Part shown: positions 49,999-57,746 of the stretch, one piece after another | Position numbering within the stretch: the stretch's first letter is position 1 | How the letters are laid out: each line of letters starts with the position of its first letter | Virus record (IMG/VR): IMGVR_UViG_3300035145_003654 | Span: 1-59,049 of that record | DNA: 59,049 bases | Reading direction: 5' to 3' (one strand) | Source: a virus | Made by a program: the position numbers and the translations under genes | Notes under the pieces: model-generated | What the model was told of the DNA's origin: nothing | Databases searched by the model: none | The model's input: the letters and a program-made list of their open reading frames with translations, nothing else

Positions 49999-50256
49999 AT
50001 GACGAAAACAGAGAAAAAACAAGAAGTGACTCGGATGTTCTACGAGTTCATTGAGCGTAAAGGTTTTGAAGCCTTTGATGAAGGACACGGTTACTGGTAC
50101 GTTTTCCCGAAAAATAATGATTTTAATACCACGAGGTTCCAAGTGACTCGGGATTTTGAGATTAATACTTTTGGTTGTTACAGCCAGTTTGTTCTTGAGT
50201 TTGCTGATCAGTTGAATCAAGAGCTTGAGAATTACCAACGAATGATGGAATTGTAA
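49999..50256 (+). CDS. Small unrecognised protein
   Basis: This 85-residue protein starts MTKTEKKQEVTRMFYEFIERKG, helix then beta (GYWYVFPKNNDFNTTRF) then helix. ATG 49987 is an alternative closer to the promoter. It overlaps the next gene by 1 base. Confidence 0.65.
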   Translation: MTKTEKKQEVTRMFYEFIERKGFEAFDEGHGYWYVFPKNNDFNTTRFQVTRDFEINTFGCYSQFVLEFADQLNQELENYQRMMEL

Positions 50257-50750
50257 TGGAAGATTTGAAATTTAAAACAGCAGAAGAAGTTATGAACTTT
50301 AGTAATAACGCAAGTGGTAATAGGGTAGATACGGACTTCTACACTAACATGAACAAGGGATTCGCCATGATGATCAATGGTTACCGGATCAGTGTTCAGT
50401 GGGGTCCTGGAAACTACGTTGATAGGGATGTTCGGTACGCTGATCATGGTGCTCCTATGAATACTGAAATCTGGGGTTGTGATAACGCTGAGGTTTTGAT
50501 CTGGGATGAGCAAGGTCGGTTTGCTCGGAATGGTGCTGGTGCTAGTTTGTTTGATCTAGCCCCTTGGGATGATGAGTTGGATGAGTACGACTTTGAGTGG
50601 TGTAATATAATTCAAGGTGGTCACAACGACCAAGTGTTTGGACACTGTTCCTCAGATTGTGTTGGTAGGATAATTGGGTTGTTGGCAAGCTGTGGTGATG
50701 ATGATCCTAGGCCTGGAATTGCCCAGATTTACCAAGCAAGTTTTAAGTAA
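50256..50750 (+). CDS. Unrecognised acidic protein
   Basis: This 164-residue protein has MINGYRISVQWGPGNYVD (about 39-56), an acidic Trp-rich centre (WDDELDEYDFEW) and HCSSDCVGRIIGLLASC. I do not recognise it. It forms a two-gene unit with the preceding gene under the same promoter. Confidence 0.7.
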   Translation: MEDLKFKTAEEVMNFSNNASGNRVDTDFYTNMNKGFAMMINGYRISVQWGPGNYVDRDVRYADHGAPMNTEIWGCDNAEVLIWDEQGRFARNGAGASLFDLAPWDDELDEYDFEWCNIIQGGHNDQVFGHCSSDCVGRIIGLLASCGDDDPRPGIAQIYQASFK

Positions 50751-50800
50751 TATTGACGTCATATACGGACTTGGGGATTCATCCCTGAGTTCGTATATTT
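50747..50800 (+). promoter_or_regulatory. GTCAT-class phage promoter
   Basis: GTAAT (50747-50751, overlapping the upstream stop codon), 6 bases, GTCAT (50758-50762), 7 bases, CTTG (50770-50773), 20 bases, TATATTT (50794-50800). The spacer contains GGGATTCATCCC, a 5-bp inverted repeat. Confidence 0.75.
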
Positions 50801-50827
50801 CGGCGTTCAGGTAATAAAAAAGACGCC

Positions 50828-51277
50828 ATGAAAGAAAAAAAGGAAATGAACGTTGAGTTCGAAAACACGATGGATGCTATCGTCAAGACTAGGGATCTTG
50901 CTCGTTTGAGCGCTGAATCTAATAACCCTCAGGTGTTTGAGGTTAAGTTTAAACTGCCTGGTACGGGTTATTCATACCGGAGTGATTTTTACCGTTTGGT
51001 ATTTGATCCCAATCACATGGGTGATGATAAGTATCTTGGTGATTCGTTGTTCCTTTACCAAGGTGATGGAATTCTTGACAAAATGATGGGTATGGTTGAT
51101 ATCCAAAAGAATGGAAAAGCCATTGTTGTTCGAGATTTTTGGTTTGGTCAAAAAATGACAAAAACGTTCCGAGCTGAGGATATGGAGTTTGTGGGTATTA
51201 TTCATTATGATGCTGATGTTGAGAAGAATTACAAGAAGGTTGAGGAGGAAGTTGAATCTGAAAATTTGCCGTTCTAA
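50828..51277 (+). CDS. Unrecognised protein
   Basis: This 149-residue protein starts MKEKKEMNVEFENTMDAIVK, with a beta-rich core (VFEVKFKLPGTGYSYRSDFYRLVFD) and an acidic C-terminal helix. No family recognised. It is the first gene of a three-gene unit. Confidence 0.65.
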   Translation: MKEKKEMNVEFENTMDAIVKTRDLARLSAESNNPQVFEVKFKLPGTGYSYRSDFYRLVFDPNHMGDDKYLGDSLFLYQGDGILDKMMGMVDIQKNGKAIVVRDFWFGQKMTKTFRAEDMEFVGIIHYDADVEKNYKKVEEEVESENLPF

Positions 51278-51480
51278 TGGATAAGTTAATGTTTGATTTG
51301 CTGTGTCAAGTGGATATTGATGACAGTATTGAAATGCTCCGTGAGCTGCGTGAGCTTAGTGAAATGAGTGATAGTGAACGTGAGATTTATGGGTTGATCC
51401 AAGGAGATGAATTCATTGGTTTGATGCCCAGAGAATCTTTCGTAACTTCGCGTGAAGAGATTTTGAGTTTCCTAAATTAA
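51277..51480 (+). CDS. Small acidic helical protein
   Basis: This 67-residue protein starts MDKLMFDLLCQVDIDDSIEML, Leu/Glu-rich helices. It overlaps the previous gene by 1 base. No family recognised. Confidence 0.6.
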   Translation: MDKLMFDLLCQVDIDDSIEMLRELRELSEMSDSEREIYGLIQGDEFIGLMPRESFVTSREEILSFLN

Positions 51481-51486
51481 GAAAAA

Positions 51487-51966
51487 ATGAACGTTCTATA
51501 TTTGCACGGGCTTGAGTCGAAGCCCACAGGTCCTAAAATGCGTTACCTAAAGGATCGATTTGAAAATTTTTATGCTCCTGAAATTGATTATGAGGAGCCT
51601 GAGGCGTTTGAAGAAATCCTCGACTTGTGTATTGCTGAAGAATTTGATATGATTATTGGTTCTTCTATGGGTGGTTACTTTGCTCATGCGGTTGGTACTA
51701 CGCTTGGAATTCCAGTTATTATGTTTAACCCAGCTTTGCACTCTCGTTCGTTTAATCCCTATGGTGTTACAAATGGGGAAAAGCCCATTGATGGGTATTG
51801 TGTGTTGGGTATGGATGATGACGTTATTGACCCTACAATAACGTATGAAATGCTAAAAGACCGCGAGAAGCTAGCGATTATGCCCGTAGAAGGTATGGGT
51901 CATAGAATCCCCTTCACCAAGTTTATTGATGTGATTGAAACAATCGTGCCTGAGGAAGTTGAGTAA
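51487..51966 (+). CDS. Alpha/beta hydrolase, YqiA/YcfP-like esterase
   Basis: This 159-residue compact hydrolase has VLYLHGLESKPTGPK (about 3-17, oxyanion loop), IIGSSMGGYFA (56-66, nucleophile S60), VLGMDDDVIDP (about 106-116, acid) and EGMGHRIP (about 135-142, catalytic His139). It would cleave an ester or thioester; substrate unknown. Confidence 0.82.
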   Translation: MNVLYLHGLESKPTGPKMRYLKDRFENFYAPEIDYEEPEAFEEILDLCIAEEFDMIIGSSMGGYFAHAVGTTLGIPVIMFNPALHSRSFNPYGVTNGEKPIDGYCVLGMDDDVIDPTITYEMLKDREKLAIMPVEGMGHRIPFTKFIDVIETIVPEEVE

Positions 51967-51977
51967 TATTTATTAGC

Positions 51978-52541
51978 ATGATTAAGCTAGTAGATTTACT
52001 TCTTGAGGATTATCCTAAGGGTGAGTACATACCTTTGGATGATGAGGAGAAAAAACAGGCACAAAAAGATCTATTTGATCTTATAGATAATGCCTATAAA
52101 TCCATTGGGGGTCACGTAAAATTTAAGAAACCCTCTGATGTTTTAGACCCTGAACTTCAATACTGGAGAGCAGCTGATTTAGACGATGATCCTGAATTGG
52201 ACGTCGTCTATTTTGGTAAAGTAACCCCTTATGGTGTTAAGCATACTGGAATTGGACACGATGGTGATAGGAGTAATGTTAAAAACTTGCTTATTAGGAA
52301 ATCTAAAGAACTAACCAGCCCAGGTAACTATGTTGAAATAAGTGGTGCTGCATTTGATTCATTTGTTGGTAAAGGAGGTGTTACTCCTATTGAAGATGAA
52401 GAAACAGTGCGTACTATTTTAAATAAAAAAGACATAGAATGGCATGGTAAACACCCCAAGGGTACTAAACCAGGTAATGGTTGGTATACTCGTACAATTG
52501 GTGGCCAAAAATTAACAAAAACCTTGGCAGGGAACGTTTAA
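51978..52541 (+). CDS. Predicted encapsidated protein 1 (capsid-targeting-like N-terminus)
   Basis: This 187-residue protein starts MIKLVDLLLE, ending in L-L-E, which fits the (L/I)-x-E cleavage rule of T4 gp21-type prohead protease. The rest is a mixed alpha/beta domain with LQYWRAADLDDDPE and GKHPKGTKPGNGWYTRTIGG, unrecognised. It is the first of five neighbouring proteins with this N-terminal type. Confidence 0.55.
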   Translation: MIKLVDLLLEDYPKGEYIPLDDEEKKQAQKDLFDLIDNAYKSIGGHVKFKKPSDVLDPELQYWRAADLDDDPELDVVYFGKVTPYGVKHTGIGHDGDRSNVKNLLIRKSKELTSPGNYVEISGAAFDSFVGKGGVTPIEDEETVRTILNKKDIEWHGKHPKGTKPGNGWYTRTIGGQKLTKTLAGNV

Positions 52542-52553
52542 ATTGTATATTTA
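52523..52553 (+). promoter_or_regulatory. Weak promoter candidate
   Basis: CTTG (52523-52526) and TATATTTA (52546-52553) are separated by 19 bases. No GTCAT boxes. It would serve the gene starting at 52562. Confidence 0.35.
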
Positions 52554-52561
52554 TAATTGAA

Positions 52562-53548
52562 ATGAAAGAATTAAACACATTTAGGAAGTTTATCACAGAG
52601 GGTAATGCTCACGATGAGGTTCTTAGTCCCCTTATGAGCAGTGGTAAGGTAAACCCAGATGAAGAAATTGGGCAAATTTTATCTACACGAGATTCAATTG
52701 ATGTAGATAAAATTAGTGGAGATTATCTTGCGCAAGTATATAACTTTGATGATTATAAAAATCTTAACATCACCCCAGGAGATGTAGAAAATGCTTTAAG
52801 CCAACTTAAAGTTGTAAAAGTAACAGATGGAGATAAATTGGTAAGCGATTTTGATCTTGGTGGGTTTGGAGAATATGTTTTGATTGATTTTAATGGTAAC
52901 AAATATCTTGCTCATGATGGAGGTAGATACATAACAGCATTAACGGAAGGAAACGAAATCCATGAAGGTACTTGGGGTTATGGCTCTAAGGATCAAATGA
53001 TAAAAGCTCTATCTAAGCTTGAAAAAATCCGTAAAATGGGTGGAGTAAAGGGTTCACTAGAACTTGATAAAATAGGAAGTATGCTTTACAATACATTTGG
53101 AAATGATGATTTCCATGATTCTATTGATGCTGCTAAGGATGCTGCTACTGATGATGATCGATTCGCAAATTACATTGGTGATGCTCAAATTAAAGGATTA
53201 GATATGCTTAATAGTATCTATAGTGGTGAAGGAGGAAACGCTTTTAGTAAAGCAGCAGATAACCCAGATGTGAGAGTTAAAGACGCAATGTCTAATGACT
53301 TGTCTGAAAATGATAAAGCACTTGATGAAGTAATTGAAGAAGGTACTCTTTCTGATGAGATTAATAACAACATGAAACTCATCGCTGTTCACATGAGTGC
53401 TGCTGAAACTTTGGAAGATATAGTAGCTGAGTTCAATATCATCCAGGGAGGAAAAGAAATTCTTGCTCAAGTTCTTAGAAATATAGTAAAAGATAATAAT
53501 TTAACTGGCGACCCTGAAGAGTATGCCTCAATTGGATTTGAAGAATAA
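52562..53548 (+). CDS. Predicted encapsidated protein 2 (capsid-targeting N-terminus)
   Basis: From ATG 52562 it has 328 residues, starting MKELNTFRKFITE, very like T4 internal-protein leaders (M-K-T-Y-Q-E-F-I-A-E), with cleavage expected after I-T-E. The body is acidic and helical with a DGDKLVSDFDLGGFGEYVLIDFNG beta segment. No enzyme motif recognised. It overlaps the next gene by 1 base. Confidence 0.65.
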   Translation: MKELNTFRKFITEGNAHDEVLSPLMSSGKVNPDEEIGQILSTRDSIDVDKISGDYLAQVYNFDDYKNLNITPGDVENALSQLKVVKVTDGDKLVSDFDLGGFGEYVLIDFNGNKYLAHDGGRYITALTEGNEIHEGTWGYGSKDQMIKALSKLEKIRKMGGVKGSLELDKIGSMLYNTFGNDDFHDSIDAAKDAATDDDRFANYIGDAQIKGLDMLNSIYSGEGGNAFSKAADNPDVRVKDAMSNDLSENDKALDEVIEEGTLSDEINNNMKLIAVHMSAAETLEDIVAEFNIIQGGKEILAQVLRNIVKDNNLTGDPEEYASIGFEE

Positions 53549-54285
53549 TGGCACAATTTGATTACACAAAATTCCTTAAAGAAGGTGGTATTGAGAAATA
53601 CCTAATGGAAGCTGATTTTGGTAACGACCCACAATCTCGTTACGATTATATTAGACCACTTATGTCTAAACTCCCTGACTCAGCTCGTACTGAAGCTCTT
53701 ATTGATGGGATGGAAGATGGGTTGAGAGAAGATGATAAGACTATGTTCGACTATTACTTTGTAGAAGCTATGAAAGAACTAGGTCTAGAAAGTGAGCTTA
53801 TGGAAGCTGATTCACTTGTCAACCCAGAAGCAGAAGAAATAGATGCTGAGGATTTAGATGCGGCAGCTGATTATTTCGATAGCTTAGCAGAAAATGACGA
53901 TGTATTGGACGAAATGATCGCTGAAGGTGACATTCAAGTAGGTGATTTAGTTTATTTTAAGGGACGTGAAGATGAAGTGCCTATGGAAGTACTAAAAGTT
54001 CGTAGAATGTTTGGTTCTAACCTTGATGCTATTACAACTGAAAAAGGAGAATATGATGAAACTCAATTAGTTAGAGCTAAAAGAGCAGTAGACATGGGTG
54101 ATGGTACTTTCCAAGTAAGTGAAATGGAAGGTGAAGTACAAACTGAAAATAAAGCACTTAAAGCTTCTAATGATCTTGAAGACGCACTTAATAGTGTAGT
54201 TGATGAATTAACAGACGACCAAATTGATTCTATCACTGATATGATTCTCGATTTGAGAGATAAAGTAAAAGCTAAGAAAAAATGA
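53548..54285 (+). CDS. Predicted encapsidated protein 3
   Basis: This 245-residue protein starts MAQFDYTKFLKE, with L-K-E and again Y-L-M-E at about 18-21 as possible protease sites, and a further L-M-E near residue 82. The body is very acidic and helical, with a beta module VGDLVYFKGREDEVPMEVL about 132-150. It is coupled to the next gene by a 4-base overlap. Confidence 0.6.
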   Translation: MAQFDYTKFLKEGGIEKYLMEADFGNDPQSRYDYIRPLMSKLPDSARTEALIDGMEDGLREDDKTMFDYYFVEAMKELGLESELMEADSLVNPEAEEIDAEDLDAAADYFDSLAENDDVLDEMIAEGDIQVGDLVYFKGREDEVPMEVLKVRRMFGSNLDAITTEKGEYDETQLVRAKRAVDMGDGTFQVSEMEGEVQTENKALKASNDLEDALNSVVDELTDDQIDSITDMILDLRDKVKAKKK

Positions 54286-54653
54286 ACGAGCGTAAGTGGA
54301 GGGAGTTTATAATTCAGGAAAATTTAGAAGACCATAAAATAGGTCTTGAACTAAATGCTAGAAAGATAGCTAAGGAAGTAGGTGCTATGCCACCTAAATT
54401 AAGTAAGGTAACAAGAATTGGTGCTTACTATATGATTTTCCCTTTTGATCCTGGTTCTCCTGGTGCTGCTTTAAGTTTTGGGGGACAAAGAACAATGTCA
54501 GGACAACAAAGAGATATTTCAATGGGTAGAGCTAAACAAGCAGCAGAGAGATTTGTTGAGTTTGTTAAGCAAGATGGTTCCCCAATTGATCAGGGGGCAT
54601 TAGGTATTGATGAAACTGGTAGTTCATATAAAGTATTTTTAGTCCCATTTTAA
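54282..54653 (+). CDS. Predicted encapsidated protein 4
   Basis: This 123-residue protein starts MNERKWREFIIQE (I-Q-E cleavage site), then a basic beta/alpha body with YYMIFPFDPGSPG and YKVFLVPF. No family recognised. Confidence 0.6.
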   Translation: MNERKWREFIIQENLEDHKIGLELNARKIAKEVGAMPPKLSKVTRIGAYYMIFPFDPGSPGAALSFGGQRTMSGQQRDISMGRAKQAAERFVEFVKQDGSPIDQGALGIDETGSSYKVFLVPF

Positions 54654-54654
54654 G

Positions 54655-54834
54655 ATGAAAGAATTAAATAAATTTAGGGAGTTCCTTAATGAAAATACTG
54701 CTGATAACCAGTGGACTGCTTATGTTAAATCATTAGTTAATGACATTAGGTTAAATGGTGTAGAACAATATAAAGATTTTACTGAAGCTGATATTCTCGA
54801 GGATTTTGAGAATTATGTTGCAGAAAAAATGTAA
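54655..54834 (+). CDS. Predicted encapsidated protein 5 (small)
   Basis: This 59-residue protein starts MKELNKFREFLNE, nearly the same leader as the protein at 52562 (MKELNTFRKFITE), with cleavage expected after L-N-E. The remaining 46 residues are acidic and helical. It starts 1 base after the stop of the upstream gene. Confidence 0.6.
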   Translation: MKELNKFREFLNENTADNQWTAYVKSLVNDIRLNGVEQYKDFTEADILEDFENYVAEKM

Positions 54835-54849
54835 CGGGGGGTTTCTTTC

Positions 54850-54903
54850 GTCATATTGACGTCATGCGAAGGGGTGGATTTCCATCCCTTCGTTCGTATA
54901 TTC
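54850..54903 (+). promoter_or_regulatory. GTCAT-class phage promoter
   Basis: GTCAT (54850-54854), 6 bases, GTCAT (54861-54865), 7 bases, GGTG at the -33 position, 20 bases, TATATTC (54897-54903). The region around the spacer forms an interrupted inverted repeat, AAGGG-TGGA-TT-TCCA-CCCTT with one unpaired base in each arm. Confidence 0.75.
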
Positions 54904-54943
54904 ATGGGGTAAGATTGAGACGTAAGAAAAACCCCAATTACAA

Positions 54944-55138
54944 ATGATTAAGTTTAAAAAGAGCGAGGTGTTCAAAGCAGGTGGAAAGATGTTTGTTGCT
55001 GCACAAGCAGCCCACAAAATCATGGAAACACGTGTTGGCTTTAATGCGTTTGACCGTGACAATTGCCTTGTCCACTCTAAGCTGGGTAAGATGTTTATGA
55101 TTCCCCAGAATGTTGAATTTAAAATTGTTAAAGGATGA
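54944..55138 (+). CDS. Small basic protein, unrecognised
   Basis: This 64-residue protein starts MIKFKKSEVFKAGGKMFVAAQ, first in a run of coupled mini-genes under one GTCAT promoter. It overlaps the next by 4 bases. Confidence 0.6.
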   Translation: MIKFKKSEVFKAGGKMFVAAQAAHKIMETRVGFNAFDRDNCLVHSKLGKMFMIPQNVEFKIVKG

Positions 55139-55239
55139 TTATTAAAATTGCCCTTGGTTATTTGGTTGGAAAACTAATGTACCAATTCCTAGAGAACGTC
55201 GTTTATGCTTATGTTGAATACAAATCCACTAAAAAATAA
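55135..55239 (+). CDS. Possible 34-residue peptide
   Basis: ATGA-coupled mini-gene: MIIKIALGYLVGKLMYQFL and a short polar end, one amphipathic or membrane helix. Confidence 0.4.
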   Translation: MIIKIALGYLVGKLMYQFLENVVYAYVEYKSTKK

Positions 55240-55243
55240 AGAT

Positions 55244-55444
55244 ATGATTCGTTATTTTGTTGAAAAGGCTTTGATCCTTACAGGTTGTGCTTATTTTATT
55301 TATGCAGTTGGTAATTATCAATTGTTGGCTAATGCCCCTGAATTAGCGGCTGCGAGTTTGGTACTTGGAGCTACATTTATTGGTTTGCTCACATTGTGGG
55401 ATGTGTATTCTATGATTTGGGAATATTTTAAATCCAAGAAGTAA
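55244..55444 (+). CDS. Small membrane protein
   Basis: From ATG 55244 it has 66 residues with two membrane spans (about 9-25 and 37-56). It overlaps the next gene by 1 base. Confidence 0.6.
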   Translation: MIRYFVEKALILTGCAYFIYAVGNYQLLANAPELAAASLVLGATFIGLLTLWDVYSMIWEYFKSKK

Positions 55445-55662
55445 TGATTAGGAAAAAGCAAGATCCAACGCATCCTATTGTTATTGACCTTACTGGCCCT
55501 GATGGTAATGCATTTGCGTTGATGGGTTATGCAAATAGATTTGCTAAGCAACTTGGGTTGGATAGTAAAGCTATTACCAATGAAATGATGAGTGGTGATT
55601 ATGAAAACCTACTCGAAGTGTTCGATAAGAACTTTGGTGATTTTGTAATTTTGGAGCGATAA
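55444..55662 (+). CDS. Small unrecognised protein
   Basis: This 72-residue protein has PIVIDLTGPDGNAFALMGYANRF, helical after. I recall this I-D-L-x-G-P-x-G-N-A opening in other short phage proteins of unknown role. It is coupled to both neighbours by 1-base overlaps. Confidence 0.6.
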   Translation: MIRKKQDPTHPIVIDLTGPDGNAFALMGYANRFAKQLGLDSKAITNEMMSGDYENLLEVFDKNFGDFVILER

Positions 55663-55889
55663 TGAAGCTGATTGATTCGGGTGGTGCCCACATTAACCTA
55701 GACCAAGAAGGTGATGCTTACTTTCACATTGATAGTACAGTTTATTACTTGAATGATTTTATTAAAATTAGACAGGTGATGGGGATTAAAGGTGATGGCG
55801 TTACTCACCTTAGTAACACTGGTATGATGATAATTGATATCGACCAAACAAACGAATACGTTGAATATAAAATCTACACAGATGCTTAA
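55662..55889 (+). CDS. Small unrecognised protein
   Basis: This 75-residue beta-rich protein starts MKLIDSGGAHINLDQEGDAYF. It overlaps the next gene by 8 bases. Confidence 0.6.
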   Translation: MKLIDSGGAHINLDQEGDAYFHIDSTVYYLNDFIKIRQVMGIKGDGVTHLSNTGMMIIDIDQTNEYVEYKIYTDA

Positions 55890-56127
55890 TACCTATGAAT
55901 TGATTCCCGTAGGGGAAAAAGAAATGGTTGCTGAGGGTAAGTGCCTTCAAACAGGTAAGGTTTACCGAACAGCTCCCTTCACTGGAGTAGGATGGATGAG
56001 GTGGAAGAAGGGAGGGGAAATGATTCAAGCAGCACTCCCAGAACTTAATGCTGATGATCGAGAGTTTTTGATCAGTGGGTTTTCACCTGATGGTTGGAGA
56101 GAAATTTATGGTACTGAAGATGAATAA
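55882..56127 (+). CDS. Small unrecognised protein
   Basis: From ATG 55882 it has 81 residues (MLNTYELIPVGEKEMVAEGK...), with a GWMRWKKGG loop and ADDREFLISGFSPDGWREIYG at the end. No family recognised. Confidence 0.6.
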   Translation: MLNTYELIPVGEKEMVAEGKCLQTGKVYRTAPFTGVGWMRWKKGGEMIQAALPELNADDREFLISGFSPDGWREIYGTEDE

Positions 56128-56139
56128 AATTAATTAAAT

Positions 56140-56292
56140 ATGGAACATTCCTTTACACAAGAACAGCTTGATACTATTGATGAAGCACTTTATGGCCTGA
56201 TTGAAAAGGGTCTAGTCAAAATTACAGGAGTAAATGAAAACGGAGAGCTCTTGTATGAACTTACTGATGAAGCAAGAAATATTTTTGAATGA
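56140..56292 (+). CDS. Small winged-helix-like protein
   Basis: This 50-residue protein reads EQLDTIDEALYGLIEKGLVKITGVNENGELLYELTDEARNIF (read in parts): helix, two strands with a wing-like turn, and a helix. The pattern resembles part of a winged helix. It overlaps the next gene by 4 bases. Confidence 0.5.
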   Translation: MEHSFTQEQLDTIDEALYGLIEKGLVKITGVNENGELLYELTDEARNIFE

Positions 56293-56420
56293 ATAGGTTT
56301 GATAAATTTTTGAGTAAAGCTAACACGGTAGTATTTACTGCCATTCAGCTTGGATTTTATATTATGGCTGTTTATGTTGGTGTAATTATTCTTAAAACTA
56401 TTGTTAGTCTTATTTGGTGA
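56289..56420 (+). CDS. Small membrane protein
   Basis: This 43-residue protein has one membrane span (about 14-41, VVFTAIQLGFYIMAVYVGVIIL). ATGA-coupled to the previous gene. Confidence 0.5.
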   Translation: MNRFDKFLSKANTVVFTAIQLGFYIMAVYVGVIILKTIVSLIW

Positions 56421-56692
56421 TGAGTAGAGGTAGACCACCACTTGAAGATACTCCCCCTCCTCGTAAGTTTACTAGGGAGTTTAAGGATACTGATGGTAGT
56501 ATTTCTATTTGGCATTATGATTTAGATTACTTTCCTAGAGGACCTTATAAGGTTGAAGTTAAGGAAGCACCTGATACTGAAACTTGGGAGGAAAAAAACG
56601 CTAAGCTGCCTAAAACACAACGTAAGTATTTTAACCCTGCTAATAATAAATGGATTGGATATGGCCGAGCTAAACAGCTTGGCGTCATCTGA
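56420..56692 (+). CDS. Small Pro-rich protein, unrecognised
   Basis: From ATG 56420 it has 90 residues (MSRGRPPLEDTPPPRKF...), with basic and aromatic segments (ISIWHYDLDYFPRGPYKVEV). The last bases overlap the next promoter. No family recognised. Confidence 0.6.
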   Translation: MSRGRPPLEDTPPPRKFTREFKDTDGSISIWHYDLDYFPRGPYKVEVKEAPDTETWEEKNAKLPKTQRKYFNPANNKWIGYGRAKQLGVI

Positions 56693-56737
56693 TCGTCATT
56701 TGAAGATTTGTGGGATCTAAAACCTTTTCGTATATTC
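56684..56737 (+). promoter_or_regulatory. GTCAT-class phage promoter
   Basis: GTCAT (56684-56688), 6 bases, GTCAT (56695-56699), 7 bases, TTTG (56707-56710), 20 bases, TATATTC (56731-56737). The next ATG is at 56757. All elements match the class consensus. Confidence 0.8.
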
Positions 56738-56756
56738 ATGGGGTAAAGTTAAGCAC

Positions 56757-57320
56757 ATGAAAGAAGCGATTACACAAAAAGTTGGTTATACTGGTTGGCA
56801 TGGAACCACGATTGTTGAAGAGTTGAAGCCTGAATATTTTGTTGATAGTGGAAGCTTGGCAGCGAGTCAAAGTGAATTGGCAAAACGTGAGACTAATGAC
56901 TGTGTTGTTCGAGCGTTTATGGGTGCTCTTGATTTGCCTTATGATCGTGCTCATGGGTTTGTTAAGAAAAACCTGGGGCGTAAGTTTGGAAAAGGTACCT
57001 ACACCTCCGCTACTATTCAGAGTGTGTTGGGTAAGGTGAAAAATGGTTACAAGTTGAGGCCTTATGGTTGCCACCCCGACAAGAAGTGGATTATGGAGCC
57101 TAAAGGTTTCAAAGTGATTACCAACCCAAAATACAAGAATAAGAAGGTTGGTTACACGTTGAAGTCGTTTATTGAAGCTCATCCTAAAGGTCGTTATTTT
57201 GTGATTCTTGAGCGACATGCGGTTGCAGTAGTGAATGGTGTGCTTTATGGAAACAAGTGTGAGCAACGCCAGGCGCTGTACCGCCGAGTGAATTGGATTG
57301 TTAAATGTGAAGAAAAATAA
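56757..57320 (+). CDS. Papain-fold cysteine peptidase-like protein
   Basis: This 187-residue protein has NDCVVRAFMGALDLPYDRAH (about 47-66, C49 at a helix start, as in papain-like and C39-like enzymes), TLKSFIEAHPKGRYFVILERHAVAVVNGVLYG (read in parts about 134-167, H154) with a following Asn as third residue. It may cleave host proteins, or it may be inactive; no substrate evidence. First gene after a strong class promoter. Confidence 0.65.
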   Translation: MKEAITQKVGYTGWHGTTIVEELKPEYFVDSGSLAASQSELAKRETNDCVVRAFMGALDLPYDRAHGFVKKNLGRKFGKGTYTSATIQSVLGKVKNGYKLRPYGCHPDKKWIMEPKGFKVITNPKYKNKKVGYTLKSFIEAHPKGRYFVILERHAVAVVNGVLYGNKCEQRQALYRRVNWIVKCEEK

Positions 57321-57326
57321 TTAAAC

Positions 57327-57557
57327 ATGAGTATTTTAAAAGACTTAAACCTTGATATTAGGAAAGCAATGGATGCTGATAAGGAATTGTATCAACATTC
57401 ACACGCTGCCTTGATTCGTAACATGCAGAAAGCTACACTGGTTACTGATTTGCCTGTTAGCACTGCAAGTACTCTCATTGGTTATGGAGAGCAAGTTGGA
57501 ATGAAGTTTGAAAGTGATAATTTTGTTCTTAGATTGTATCAAATTTTTGGAAAGTAA
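57327..57557 (+). CDS. Small helical protein, unrecognised
   Basis: This 76-residue protein starts MSILKDLNLDIRKAMDADKEL. Helical and polar. It overlaps the next gene by 1 base. Confidence 0.6.
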   Translation: MSILKDLNLDIRKAMDADKELYQHSHAALIRNMQKATLVTDLPVSTASTLIGYGEQVGMKFESDNFVLRLYQIFGK

Positions 57558-57745
57558 TGCCTAATATGAGCTACTGCCGGTTTGAAAATACGATGAGTGA
57601 TCTTCGTGATTGTTTAGACCACATTAACCGCAAAGCGGAAAATGAATATGACGAACGAGCACGTCAACAAATGATTGAATTGTTTAAAGAAATTGCTGAA
57701 GACTACGAAGGTGATGTAGTTGGGTACTCAGAAAATCAGTATTAA
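57557..57745 (+). CDS. Small conserved protein (NMSYCRFENT type)
   Basis: This 62-residue protein starts MPNMSYCRFENTMSDLRDCLD. The M-S-Y-C-R-F-x-N-T and D-C elements occur in short phage and bacterial proteins I recall with unknown role; the Cys pair may bind metal. Confidence 0.6.
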   Translation: MPNMSYCRFENTMSDLRDCLDHINRKAENEYDERARQQMIELFKEIAEDYEGDVVGYSENQY

Positions 57746-57746
57746 A

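Noticed and set aside
56736-57266. Minus-strand open frame of 176 codons opposite the papain-like gene
   Set aside because: Covers a + strand gene with recognisable active-site motifs and its promoter; no family resemblance.
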